A stretch of 39,246 bases of DNA from Candidatus Parcubacteria bacterium (GTDB lineage: Bacteria > Patescibacteriota > Minisyncoccia > Minisyncoccales > JAGLPU01), in NCBI GenBank assembly GCA_023137175.1, contig JAGLPU010000001.1, forward strand, positions 1 to 39,246. The letters run 5' to 3'. The notes beneath the pieces are model-generated. The model had not been told where the DNA came from and did not search any database. It saw only the letters and a program-made list of their open reading frames with translations. Positions 17,025 to 25,256 of the stretch are shown here, piece by piece. Position 1 is the first letter of the stretch. Each line of letters begins with the position of its first letter. A program made the translations under genes and the position numbers.

Positions 17025-17947
17025 AGACCTTAACTAAAATAGCCGGAATAGAGTTTAGTTCCTGTATTCTTAACGCTTCCGGACCGAACGATACAACGTT
17101 TGAAGAATTGGCAGCGATAGCTGAATCTATGTCTTCTGCCATTATGATGAAATCTTGCACGATTGAGCCCAGACAAGGAAATGACAAGCCAAGATATGTC
17201 AGGCTTCCTTTAGGTTCTATCCAAAGTATGGGACTACCGAATCTGGGTTATAAGGAATATGTAAGATTTGCCTCTGAATTGAAAAAGTATAATAAACCGA
17301 TTATTGCCAGCGTGGCTGGTTTATGTACTGCTGATTATATCCAAATGGTAAAAGAGTTTCAGAAGAGCGAGGTTGATTTGATTGAAGTGAATTTATCTTG
17401 CCCTAACTTAGAGGGCAAACCGCAGGCTGCTTATGATTTTCAACAAACAGAAAATATTCTCAGTAAGGTTTTTGAGTTGGGCGAAAAGCCTATAGGGCTT
17501 AAGCTTCCTCCTTATTATGACTTGGCTCAGTATCAACAAATGGCTGAGTTGATTATTAGATATAATGTTTCCTTTATTACTTGCATTAATTCTATTGGCA
17601 ACACTTTAATTATTGATCCTGAAACAGAAACACCGGTTATAAAGGCGAAAAGCGGTTTTGGAGGTCTTTGTGGAGATTATATAAAGCCGATTGCCTTAGC
17701 CAATGTAAGATATTTTTACGAACTCTTAAAAGATAAAGTTTCTATTTTTGGAGTTGGCGGCGTTAAATCAGGCACAGATGTTTTTGAATTTCTTTTAGCC
17801 GGGGCAGACGCTGTTCAAATAGGAACAGCTTTTGAAAAAGAGGGGGTTGGTTCTTTTCAAAGAATCAATGAAGAATTACTAGAAATTATGCGAAGAAAAG
17901 GATATAGTTCAGTTCAAGAAGTAAAGGGAAAATTGAAATATCTTTAA
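17021..17947 (+). CDS. pyrD: Dihydroorotate dehydrogenase, class 1A
   Basis: 308 residues. I use the ATG at 17021, which gives MKTLTKIAGIEF and an ATGA overlap with the previous gene; a TTG 9 bases upstream is less likely. The segments NASGPND, GSIQSMGLPNLGY, NLSCPNLEGKPQAAYDFQ, GLKLPPYYDLAQY, NSIGNTLIIDPE and GFGGLCGDYIKP are strongly like the class 1A enzyme of Lactococcus lactis. Cys127 in NLSCPN is the class 1 active-site base (class 2 enzymes have Ser). Class 1A enzymes are soluble FMN homodimers using fumarate as acceptor, so no PyrK partner is needed, and none is visible. It makes orotate for pyrimidine synthesis. No other pyrimidine gene is near. Confidence 0.93.
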   Translation: MKTLTKIAGIEFSSCILNASGPNDTTFEELAAIAESMSSAIMMKSCTIEPRQGNDKPRYVRLPLGSIQSMGLPNLGYKEYVRFASELKKYNKPIIASVAGLCTADYIQMVKEFQKSEVDLIEVNLSCPNLEGKPQAAYDFQQTENILSKVFELGEKPIGLKLPPYYDLAQYQQMAELIIRYNVSFITCINSIGNTLIIDPETETPVIKAKSGFGGLCGDYIKPIALANVRYFYELLKDKVSIFGVGGVKSGTDVFEFLLAGADAVQIGTAFEKEGVGSFQRINEELLEIMRRKGYSSVQEVKGKLKYL

Positions 17948-17956
17948 ACATAGTCT

Positions 17957-19147
17957 ATGGAAATATTTGAACAAAAAAAATTAGAGAGCAATATCTGGAA
18001 ATTTTATATCTTCCAGATATTAAGCAATTTATTTTTCTTTCTTCCGATTCTTGTGCTTTTTTATCAGGACAATGGTTTAAGCATGACTGAAATCATGCTT
18101 TTGCAGGCTACTTATGCCGCGTTTATAGTTTTACTAGAAATTCCGACAGGGTATTTCGCCGATATTTTTGGAAGAAAAAAATCATTAGTTTATTCTGGAT
18201 TTTTTTTATTCTTCGGTGTCTTGTCATATTGTGTTGGGTCTAGCTTTTATCATTTTTTAATTGCGGATATTTTATGGGCGCTCGGTGTTTCTTTGATTTC
18301 CGGAAGTGATTCAGCGTTTGTTTATGACACCTTAAAGGAATTAAAGCGAGAGAATTCTTATAAAAAGATTTGGGGACATTCAGTGTTTCTGCTTTTAATC
18401 TCGGTTGCTTTTGCCAGCGTGGTTGGCGGCCTTATCGGGGCAATTAATTTTCGTTGGGCATTTTTGGGGATGCTTCCGTTTTTAGCCTTGCTTATTCCTT
18501 TGGCGACTTCCATGCATGAGCCAAAAAGACATAAGCTGATATTTGAAAAAGGATATATGTGGGAATTATTAAGAATAATAAAATATTCCTTGACGGAAAA
18601 TAATAAATTAAGATGGCTGATGATTTATTCCGGAATAGTCTATTCGTTTGGCATGGCTTCCTTCTGGCTCTACCAGCCCTATTTTTCCTTAAGCGGCCTA
18701 GATATAATGCATATTGGCTTTATTTTTGCCTCGTTCCAGATAGTTGCCGCAATTACAGCTAAATATTCTCACAAGATAGAAGAAAGGCTGGGAGAAAAAT
18801 ACTCTTTAATAATGTTAATCGCGTTAATTGGAATAAGTTATTTTCTAATGAGTAGTTTTGTTTATCTTTTTAGCTTTGTTTTTGCTTTCCTGCAGCAATT
18901 TGTCAGAGGATTTTCCAATGTTGTTATAAATGATTATATAAACAAGCTGACAACTTCAGATATTAGGGCGACTATTTTATCCGCAAAAAATATGATAGGG
19001 CAGCTTATCTATGCCATAATGATTCCTTTTGTCGGCTGGTTTACGGATGTTTATAGTCTGCTTCAAGCGTTTACAGTGTTAGGAGCTACTGTACTAATAA
19101 TAGGAACAGTGCCTTTATTCGCGCTTTATAGAAATAAAGTCGTTTAA
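17957..19147 (+). CDS. MFS transporter
   Basis: 396 residues with about twelve hydrophobic segments. The signature between helices 2 and 3 is present: EIPTGYFADIFGRKKSLVYSG (D-x-F-G-R-[KR]). The N- and C-halves have the usual break near the cytoplasmic loop MHEPKRHKLIFEKGY. The start ATG lies 9 bases after pyrD. It may export or import a small solute or drug; the substrate cannot be given. Confidence 0.88.
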   Translation: MEIFEQKKLESNIWKFYIFQILSNLFFFLPILVLFYQDNGLSMTEIMLLQATYAAFIVLLEIPTGYFADIFGRKKSLVYSGFFLFFGVLSYCVGSSFYHFLIADILWALGVSLISGSDSAFVYDTLKELKRENSYKKIWGHSVFLLLISVAFASVVGGLIGAINFRWAFLGMLPFLALLIPLATSMHEPKRHKLIFEKGYMWELLRIIKYSLTENNKLRWLMIYSGIVYSFGMASFWLYQPYFSLSGLDIMHIGFIFASFQIVAAITAKYSHKIEERLGEKYSLIMLIALIGISYFLMSSFVYLFSFVFAFLQQFVRGFSNVVINDYINKLTTSDIRATILSAKNMIGQLIYAIMIPFVGWFTDVYSLLQAFTVLGATVLIIGTVPLFALYRNKVV

Positions 19148-19157
19148 ATGAATTATT

Positions 19158-19940
19158 ATGACAAAAATTACAATCTTGCATAATGAGTTGGACGAGTTTA
19201 TAGAAAAAACATCAGGTTTTGGTGTTCTAATAGAAACAGAAAATAAAAAGCTTTTATTTGATGTTTCTTATTCTGACGATATTATTAAAAATACCGAAAA
19301 GGGAAATATTGATTTAAGTAATATTGATTATCTTGTTTTAAGCCATGGGCACATAGATCATACTGAAGGATTAAAATTTATTGATTTTTCAAATGTTAAA
19401 AATTTACTGGCTCATCCAGATTGTTTTCAGAAAAAGTATTTTTCAGGAGTGGGGCATATTGGCGTTCCTTTGCCACTGGATTACTTACGGAAAAAAACAA
19501 AAGTCATTTTAGCAAAAGAGTCTTATTGGATAGAAAAAGATAAAATTGTGTTTTTGGGAGAAATTCCCAGTAAGACAGATTTTGAAGTTCGAGAGCCAAT
19601 TGGATATTTGGAAAATAAGGAAAGCGATTCTGTTTTGGACGATTCAGCCATTGCTATAAAAACAGATAAGGGATTGATTATTATTTCGGGCTGTTCCCAT
19701 GCCGGCATTTGTAATATAATTGAGCATGCTAGGGAAGTTTGCAACGAGAAGAGAGTTTATGTTGTTATGGGCGGGTTCCATTTATTTAATAATGGAGTCA
19801 CGGACAAAACAATAGAATTTATTAAAAACCAGGGTATAGAGAAAATTTATCCGGCTCATTGCTTAAGCCAGTATGCTTTCGCTGAATTCAAGAAAATAGG
19901 AGGAAAAAGAGTAAAAACTCTTCAAGAATTAGTTTTCTAA
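19158..19940 (+). CDS. MBL-fold metallohydrolase, MJ0936/beta-RFAP-synthase-like group
   Basis: 260 residues. The metal motif is intact: SHGHIDH with His63, His65, Asp67 and His68. Later ligands are present in SGCSHAGICNI, in MGGFHLF and in the end PAHC. This layout, including ETENKKLLFDVSYSDDIIKN, is that of the group annotated as 7,8-dihydropterin-6-methyl-beta-ribofuranosylaminobenzene 5'-phosphate synthase-like proteins, whose true role in bacteria is mostly unknown. It begins 10 bases after the MFS gene and is probably the third gene of its transcript. Confidence 0.85.
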   Translation: MTKITILHNELDEFIEKTSGFGVLIETENKKLLFDVSYSDDIIKNTEKGNIDLSNIDYLVLSHGHIDHTEGLKFIDFSNVKNLLAHPDCFQKKYFSGVGHIGVPLPLDYLRKKTKVILAKESYWIEKDKIVFLGEIPSKTDFEVREPIGYLENKESDSVLDDSAIAIKTDKGLIIISGCSHAGICNIIEHAREVCNEKRVYVVMGGFHLFNNGVTDKTIEFIKNQGIEKIYPAHCLSQYAFAEFKKIGGKRVKTLQELVF

Positions 19941-19958
19941 GATTTAATATCATTCACT

Positions 19959-19967
19959 TGATATAAT
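19959..19967 (+). promoter_or_regulatory. Extended -10 element, leaderless start
   Basis: TGATATAAT at 19959-19967, then six bases, then the ATG of the NUDIX gene at 19974. No clear -35 box. The predicted transcript start coincides with the start codon. Confidence 0.5.
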
Positions 19968-19973
19968 CAAATT

Positions 19974-20411
19974 ATGGTCAAAGAAAGATTCAAAATAATT
20001 CCATCAGTCTATTTAGTTTTGATGAGAGGTAGCCAAATTTTTCTTTCTCGGAGATATAATACGGGATTTTGCGATGGCGAATATAGTTTTCCCGCAGGGC
20101 ATCTTGATCCAAATGAAAGCTTAACACAGGCGATGGCCAGGGAAGCAAAAGAAGAAATTGGGATAGGGCTAAATCTAGAGGATTTAAAATTAGTTCATAC
20201 GATGCACAGGAAGGAAACAAATGACAATAGAGTTGATTTCTTCTTTACAGCAAAAAGATACATAGGAAAACCTGAAATTATGGAGCGGGACAAATGTGAT
20301 GATTTAAAGTGGTTTGATATTAATAATCTTCCGGACAATATCATTCCTTATATCAAACAAGCTATTAATTGTTTTAAAAATAAAAATAGCTATAGTGAAT
20401 ACGGGTGGTAA
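19974..20411 (+). CDS. NUDIX hydrolase
   Basis: 145 residues. Full NUDIX box: Gly42 to Glu48, then REAKEEIG at 56-63. The strand before it (FCDGEYSFPAGHL) is typical of the MutT/ADP-ribose-like group, and the segment after (HTMHRKETNDNRVDFFFTAKRY) is common in NUDIX proteins of Gram-positive and CPR bacteria. The nucleotide substrate is unknown. It has its own extended -10 close to the ATG, so translation likely starts on a leaderless message. The cupin gene follows 8 bases after the stop. Confidence 0.9.
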   Translation: MVKERFKIIPSVYLVLMRGSQIFLSRRYNTGFCDGEYSFPAGHLDPNESLTQAMAREAKEEIGIGLNLEDLKLVHTMHRKETNDNRVDFFFTAKRYIGKPEIMERDKCDDLKWFDINNLPDNIIPYIKQAINCFKNKNSYSEYGW

Positions 20412-20419
20412 ATAGTAAT

Positions 20420-20761
20420 ATGTTAATTAAAAAGGCAAATTTAAAAAAGAAAGAAAACTCTAAGTCATGTGCAGTCTGGGAATATGAATATCCTAGTGAG
20501 GATTTTAGTTTTGCTACTGCGTTAATAGACGGACGATATCCTGAAGAAAAAAAAGTTGTTAATCTAGAATGCGAAGAAATTTATTATGTCATCTCCGGTT
20601 TAGGAACTGTCCATTCCAAAAAAGGAGATTTTAAAATCAATGAAGGGGATCTGTATTTTTTTGAAAAAAGAGAAGTATATTGGATTGAAGGCGATAATTT
20701 ATTATTAGTTCTAGTAAACGCGCCCAAGTGGACACCGGAACAGCATAAAATTGTTGATTGA
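20420..20761 (+). CDS. Cupin domain protein
   Basis: 113 residues from the ATG at 20420 (an in-frame GTG at 20405 would overlap the NUDIX stop). Small single cupin barrel: conserved first motif around ECEEIYYVISGLGTVH and second around INEGDLYFFEKREVYWIEG. The usual His residues of the metal site are partly replaced (Glu and Tyr in the first motif, Tyr in the second), so catalysis or metal binding is uncertain. Such lone cupins often sense or bind a sugar or small acid. It is co-directional with the NUDIX gene and is followed by a terminator. Confidence 0.75.
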   Translation: MLIKKANLKKKENSKSCAVWEYEYPSEDFSFATALIDGRYPEEKKVVNLECEEIYYVISGLGTVHSKKGDFKINEGDLYFFEKREVYWIEGDNLLLVLVNAPKWTPEQHKIVD

Positions 20762-20810
20762 AACATTATTGGAAAACTAGAATCGGATGAAGTGAAGATA
20801 CTTTAAAAGG

Positions 20811-20838
20811 AAAACCTGATAATATTATCAGGTTTTTT
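20811..20838 (+). terminator. Rho-independent terminator
   Basis: A perfect 26-base palindrome (arms 20811-20823 and 20824-20836) with CCTGATAAT on one arm, followed by a T-run. It ends the NUDIX-cupin transcript and may also serve the convergent minus-strand gene. Confidence 0.85.
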
Positions 20839-20851
20839 TGATTCTTGGTGG

Positions 20852-21166
20852 CTAGTTGTTTGGAAATAATTCAATTAGCTTTTCCTTGATTGCTTCAGAG
20901 ATTGCATCTTCATTAGTTACGGCAGATATTAAGTCGGGCAATTCTAGCTCTAATTTAATTTGTTCATCGGAAACTTTAATTTTTCCGTAAACAGTGGGGT
21001 TTAAAAGCCCTATACTTACATCAAAAGAGAAAGACAATATGTTATAGTGCAATCGTTTATTAAAGTTGCTGATTTCAACATTGTTAGGAAGTAATTTTTC
21101 TAAATTGTTGTCAACTCTTTTAATTGCCTCCCTATTTTCCATATTATGGTCATGCACGATTTTCAT
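20852..21166 (-). CDS. Polyhydroxyalkanoic-acid-system-like small protein
   Basis: 104 residues. The layout KIVHDHNMENREAIKRVDNNLEKLLP then a beta-rich half (LSFSFDVSIGLLNPTVYGKI, KLELELPDLIS) and a C-terminal helix (AISEAIKEKLIELF) resembles the small PHA_gran_rgn family (putative polyhydroxyalkanoic acid system protein), though no PHA gene is here. The match is by overall layout and I rate it as moderate. An AGAGGTG Shine-Dalgarno (complement of 21172-21178) stands six bases before the ATG, unusual in this window. Confidence 0.6.
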   Translation of the reverse strand: MKIVHDHNMENREAIKRVDNNLEKLLPNNVEISNFNKRLHYNILSFSFDVSIGLLNPTVYGKIKVSDEQIKLELELPDLISAVTNEDAISEAIKEKLIELFPNN

Positions 21167-21171
21167 TTAAG

Positions 21172-21178
21172 CACCTCT
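21172..21178 (-). promoter_or_regulatory. Strong ribosome binding site
   Basis: The minus strand reads AGAGGTG here, well spaced from the ATG at 21166. It fixes the start of the 104-residue protein. Confidence 0.7.
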
Positions 21179-21312
21179 TTTTTTATTTTTGTTAAAGTTC
21201 TTTTATCTATAAAAGCATAGTTGGAAAAAATATCAACCACTATAAAAAGTTTTAAATATTTATGTTATTATAAATAATATATTAAATAAGCAGAATTAAA
21301 ATAAATGTTTTC

Positions 21313-21468
21313 ATGGAATTTACAGAGAAAAAAGTAAAGATTATAGCTATAATTTTATTTATCATTATGTTTGTTTTGATAGGGATTTTAATATTTGTTC
21401 CTGCGCCGGAATTAGAGCCAGAGACATCGTCTCCACTGGAGATTTGTTTTGGTCAAAGGTCGATTTAA
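21313..21468 (+). CDS. Short single-helix membrane protein, unknown
   Basis: 51 residues from ATG 21313 to TAA 21468. One hydrophobic helix of about 20 residues (IIAIILFIIMFVLIGILIFV) follows a charged start (MEFTEKKVK), then an acidic tail (PELEPETSSPLEICFG). Composition and order look like a true small membrane protein, but no family can be named. It overlaps only the weak TTG extension of the next gene. Confidence 0.45.
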   Translation: MEFTEKKVKIIAIILFIIMFVLIGILIFVPAPELEPETSSPLEICFGQRSI

Positions 21469-21487
21469 ATATAAAGAAAATAAAAAT

Positions 21488-21688
21488 ATGAATATTTTTA
21501 CTTGGTCTGAAGAAAAAATAAGAAAATTAAGCTGGACGGATATGGCGCTGACAAAAATAGCCATTGCTGCCGCAACTTTAATGTTGGCAAAACTTTGGAG
21601 TCCTTTGCTTGGCTTGGACTGGTATTGGTACGGCTTAATATATATCTTAGCTGTAGCCAAACCATTCTCTAAAGTGTTTTGTAAATAA
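21488..21688 (+). CDS. Small membrane protein, unknown
   Basis: 66 residues from the ATG at 21488 ([16 protein letters not shown]). A frame extension back to a TTG at 21449 would run into the preceding small gene and has no support. The start is an amphipathic helix, then a hydrophobic stretch ([19 protein letters not shown]) and another ([15 protein letters not shown]). Similar small proteins are common in CPR genomes but their role is unknown. One base separates its stop from the next ATG, so it is probably coupled to the HAM1-like gene. Confidence 0.6.
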   Translation: MNIFTWSEEKIRKLSWTDMALTKIAIAAATLMLAKLWSPLLGLDWYWYGLIYILAVAKPFSKVFCK

Positions 21689-21689
21689 G

Positions 21690-22232
21690 ATGGCTCTCTA
21701 TTTTATAACCGGAAACCGGAATAAATTTGCGGAAGCTAACTCTGTTTTGCCAGAGGTTCAGCAGATTGATATTGACTTGCCGGAAATTCAGGACATTGAT
21801 GCCACCGAGATTGTTGAAGCAAAGCTTTTAGAAGCGCTAAAACAAAAGGAAGGTGAATTTATTGTTGAAGACACCTCCCTGTATTTTGATTGCTTGAATG
21901 GGCTGCCAGGTCCCTTGATAAAATGGTTTTTGAAAACAATCGGCAATAAGGGCTTGTTTGATATAGTTGATAAATTGGGGGACAATAAAGCAGAGGCCAA
22001 AACTATTATCGGATACGCTAAAAATAAGCAGCAAGTACATTTTTTTGAAGGATTAATCAAAGGAAAAATCGTTCCTCCTCGAGGCGATTCCAATTTTGGC
22101 TGGGACCCGATTTTTCAGCCGGAAGGATGTTCTAAAACTTTTGCTGAGATGAGTTCTGAGGAAAAGAACGCTATTAGCATGAGAAGAGTTGCTTTGAATA
22201 AACTAAAAGAATTTATCAATAAAGAAAAATAA
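21690..22232 (+). CDS. ITPA/HAM1-type non-canonical purine NTP pyrophosphatase
   Basis: 180 residues. The TGNRNK motif of the family is at 8-13. The sequence has [42 protein letters not shown] and RRVAL in order, each nearly the same as in eukaryotic ITPA (LPGPYIKWFL, APRG, FGWDPCFQPDG, EMPKAEKNAVSHR). The bacterial RdgB type differs at several of these. It cleaves dITP, ITP and XTP to the monophosphate to keep deaminated purines out of nucleic acids. ATG starts one base after the small membrane gene and the HD-domain gene follows after two bases. Confidence 0.92.
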   Translation: MALYFITGNRNKFAEANSVLPEVQQIDIDLPEIQDIDATEIVEAKLLEALKQKEGEFIVEDTSLYFDCLNGLPGPLIKWFLKTIGNKGLFDIVDKLGDNKAEAKTIIGYAKNKQQVHFFEGLIKGKIVPPRGDSNFGWDPIFQPEGCSKTFAEMSSEEKNAISMRRVALNKLKEFINKEK

Positions 22233-22234
22233 TT

Positions 22235-22807
22235 ATGAAAGATCAAATTACTATAGAAGAAGCCAATAATATTTTAAAAAAATATCTAAGCCAGCCACAT
22301 CTCTTGCATCACTCAAGAGAAACCGAAGTGGTAATGAGGGCTTTGGCTAAACACTTTGGAGAAGATGAAGAATTTTGGGGCGTCACCGGACTGCTTCATG
22401 ATTTGGATATGGAAGCAATAGGGAGAAAGGCTGAAATTCATGGGACAAAAGCTTGCGAAATGTTAGCAGAAGAAGGGTTTGATATTCAGGAAATGTTCAA
22501 AGCTATTAAGTCACATGTTGAAACATTAGGATTTTTGGATGTGAAAAGAGAAACAAAATTAGAATATTGCCTTTCAGCCGCGGAAAATGTTACTGGATTG
22601 GTTACCGCTTACGCTTTAATGAGGCCGGAAAAGCTGGAAGGAATGAAGGCAAGTTCTTTGAATAAGAAATTTAAGTCAAAAGCTTTTGCCGCCAATGTTA
22701 ACCGTGAACTTATCAATGATATTGAAAAAATAGGGCTGCAGAAAAATGAGTTTTTTGAAATAGCCATCAAAGCGATACAGAGCATAGCTTCTGAAATAGG
22801 GCTATAA
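22235..22807 (+). CDS. HD domain protein (probable phosphohydrolase)
   Basis: 190 residues. The HD pair is at 55-56 (LLHDLDME), with a His-rich start (PHLLHHSRE, 21-29), HG at 69-70 and SHVETLG near 89-95, so the four typical metal-binding sites are all plausible. This is a short HDIG-type protein that probably hydrolyses a nucleotide or phosphate ester. It is 2 bases downstream of the pyrophosphatase, so it may act on the same class of nucleotides; this is inference. A hairpin follows its stop, but its T-run faces the minus strand. Confidence 0.82.
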   Translation: MKDQITIEEANNILKKYLSQPHLLHHSRETEVVMRALAKHFGEDEEFWGVTGLLHDLDMEAIGRKAEIHGTKACEMLAEEGFDIQEMFKAIKSHVETLGFLDVKRETKLEYCLSAAENVTGLVTAYALMRPEKLEGMKASSLNKKFKSKAFAANVNRELINDIEKIGLQKNEFFEIAIKAIQSIASEIGL

Positions 22808-22834
22808 AAAATAAATCACCGTTATTCGGTGATT
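22805..22834 (-). terminator. Terminator for the minus-strand gene
   Basis: AATCACCG (22814-22821) and CGGTGATT (22827-22834) form an 8-base stem with a five-base loop. On the minus strand a T-rich run follows directly, so it ends the 153-residue gene whose stop abuts it. Confidence 0.75.
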
Positions 22835-23296
22835 CTAGGTTGAAGGAAAGGAAACATTCTTTCCTTCGAGAATAAAGGGAACCATTTCCTTTGGAGAATA
22901 GAGAACTGGATTGTTTTCGTTTCTCCTGATACCTTTTATTCCATCAGCTAATATTTTTAGGCTGGATTCTTCCGGCATATTTGCAGCCCTGTTTTTTAAA
23001 GCGGCAGAGAATTTATTAGCAGAGTACTTTCCTTTAATTCTAACAAACCATCTTTCCTTTATATAAGGAAACGATACATATTTTACTCCGCCTGACCGAA
23101 AATGGAAATAGAAGATTAGAGAACATTTTTCGGCGAATCTTTTGTAGTCTTCTTTCTCTCTTCGGTAAGGTTCTTGCCAGTTGATTTCAAAAATGATATC
23201 TGTCCACTTATTGTTCCGTTCAACTATCCATTCTTTTATTTCTTTAGGAATGGAATTTGGTCTTTCTTTCATTGATAATTCGTTTATAACTATCAT
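22835..23296 (-). CDS. Hypothetical protein, unknown function
   Basis: 153 residues, no family recognised. It is mostly polar with several Trp and Arg (WIVERNNKWTDIIFEINWQEPYRRE) and a beta-rich centre (SLIFYFHFRSGGVKYVSFPY) and contains no signal peptide or membrane helix. Its end (EMVPFILEGKNVSFPST) is hydrophobic. A very good Shine-Dalgarno, GGAGGTG, stands close before the ATG at 23296. It is expressed alone, divergent from Thi4 and with its own terminator. Confidence 0.6.
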   Translation of the reverse strand: MIVINELSMKERPNSIPKEIKEWIVERNNKWTDIIFEINWQEPYRREKEDYKRFAEKCSLIFYFHFRSGGVKYVSFPYIKERWFVRIKGKYSANKFSAALKNRAANMPEESSLKILADGIKGIRRNENNPVLYSPKEMVPFILEGKNVSFPST

Positions 23297-23301
23297 GTTC
23301 T

Positions 23302-23308
23302 CACCTCC
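23302..23308 (-). promoter_or_regulatory. Strong ribosome binding site
   Basis: The minus strand reads GGAGGTG about five bases before the ATG at 23296. It decides the start of the 153-residue protein. Most other starts in the window have no such site. Confidence 0.7.
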
Positions 23309-23359
23309 AATGAGCTAGGAAAAATATAGCATAAGTAATAAGCAAAATCAAATTTATAA

Positions 23360-24174
<815 letters not shown>

Positions 24175-24175
<1 letters not shown>

Positions 24176-24203
24176 AAATCACCAATTAATTGGTGATTTT
24201 TTA
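24175..24203 (+). terminator. Bidirectional terminator
   Basis: A perfect 26-base palindrome (24175-24200, ATCACC and GGTGAT in the arms), with T-runs on both sides. It ends thi4 on the plus strand and tRNA-Arg on the minus strand. Confidence 0.85.
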
Positions 24204-24211
24204 TCTTTTTG

Positions 24212-24283
24212 TGCCCCCGAGAGGATTCGAACCTCTATTACAGGCTCCGCAAGCTTGCGTTCTATCCATTGAACTACGAGGGC
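24212..24283 (-). tRNA. tRNA-Arg (anticodon GCG)
   Basis: On the minus strand GCCCTCG pairs with CGGGGGC (one T-G). D-arm GTTC/GAAC and T-arm AGAGG/CCTCT are sound. The anticodon loop TTGCGGA gives GCG; the anticodon stem CAAGC/GCCTG has one A-C mismatch at the middle pair. CCA is not encoded. Most bacteria read CGN codons with an ACG tRNA, so GCG is unusual. Confidence 0.85.
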
Positions 24284-24370
24284 GAACTTGTTTAATGATT
24301 GCATATATTTTTCTAATTTTCAAGTTGATTTTTTAAAGCTTTAATGCTAAATTAAAAACAATTTAGAAGT

Positions 24371-24457
24371 GGAGAGGTGCCTGAGTGGTTGAAAGGGGCA
24401 CCCTGCTAAGGTGTTAGTTGCGCAAGCGACTCGAGGGTTCGAATCCCTCCCTCTCCG
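24371..24457 (+). tRNA. tRNA-Ser (anticodon GCT)
   Basis: Acceptor GGAGAGG pairs with CCTCTCC. The anticodon loop CTGCTAA gives GCT. A long variable arm (GTTGCGCAAGCGAC) marks class II. The discriminator G is followed directly by an encoded CCA (24458-24460), unlike the other three tRNAs here. The island of defence genes begins right after it. Confidence 0.95.
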
Positions 24458-24462
24458 CCAAT

Positions 24463-24476
24463 TCGTGCTAGCACGA
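24463..24476. repeat. Palindrome just after tRNA-Ser
   Basis: TCGTGCTAGCACGA is a perfect 14-base palindrome two bases after the encoded CCA. No T-run follows, so it is unlikely to be a terminator. It sits at the presumed left edge of the island. Function unknown. Confidence 0.5.
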
Positions 24477-24523
24477 GGAAGCTAGTACAGAGAATTTATT
24501 CAAAAAATAATATATTATTTATC

Positions 24524-25207
24524 ATGACATCTATAGCAACAAGTTCTATTGTTACACTTGTTTCGTTGTCGCTCAACGATGATCTCTCACTGTCGTTTGT
24601 TATGAGTGCATGGATAGTCGGTGCAATATTAGTATTTATATTATATTTTTTGATTCGTAAGTATTCAGGCCTGGGGAGGGGACAGAATTTTGAAATTGAT
24701 AAAGCAGAGGTCGGACTCGGTCAGGGAAAAATTATCTTCAAACCAAACATAGGCGACCAGCAGATTGCTTATCAAATATGGATTGAGCTGAGTACACGAA
24801 AAATTGGATTGCCGATAGATCTTCAGCACGATGTTGTGGTCGAGGTCTACAAATCTTGGTACGAATTTTTTTCCATAACTAGAGAGTTAGTTAAAGATAT
24901 CCCAGTTAATAAGGTGAAGAATAAGAGCACGCAAGAAATAATTAATCTTTCAATTTCTCTCCTAAACGATGGCCTACGACCTCATCTTACGTTATGGCAA
25001 GCTCGTTTTCGTCATTGGTACGAGCTACAATCAAAAAAAGTGAAAGCGGAAGATGATATTGACCCACAAACACTTCAGGCTAAATACCCAAGGTTTAAGG
25101 AATTAAAAAAAGACATGGAAATCGTGAACGAGCGTCTTATTAAGTATCGTGAAAAAATGTACGAATTAGTTTTAGGGCCATTGAAAGAAACTTCATCAAA
25201 GAAATAA
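24524..25207 (+). CDS. Single-helix membrane protein, partner of TIR-like protein
   Basis: 227 residues. One strong hydrophobic helix at about 26-47 (MSAWIVGAILVFILYFLI), then a cytoplasmic part with a beta-rich segment (EVGLGQGKIIFKPN), a helical core (IDLQHDVVVEVYKSWYEFFSITRELVKDIP), a Trp-rich stretch (LWQARFRHWYELQSKKV) and a basic coiled C-terminus. No known domain recognised. CGN codons supply 7 of about 10 arginines. It is followed after 49 bases by the Thoeris-type TIR-like gene, so the two may form a system in which this protein is the membrane effector. This is inference from order only. Confidence 0.6.
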   Translation: MTSIATSSIVTLVSLSLNDDLSLSFVMSAWIVGAILVFILYFLIRKYSGLGRGQNFEIDKAEVGLGQGKIIFKPNIGDQQIAYQIWIELSTRKIGLPIDLQHDVVVEVYKSWYEFFSITRELVKDIPVNKVKNKSTQEIINLSISLLNDGLRPHLTLWQARFRHWYELQSKKVKAEDDIDPQTLQAKYPRFKELKKDMEIVNERLIKYREKMYELVLGPLKETSSKK

Positions 25208-25256
25208 TTTATACTGAGCAATCAATCTACTGTTAAATATTAATATATAAATAAGT

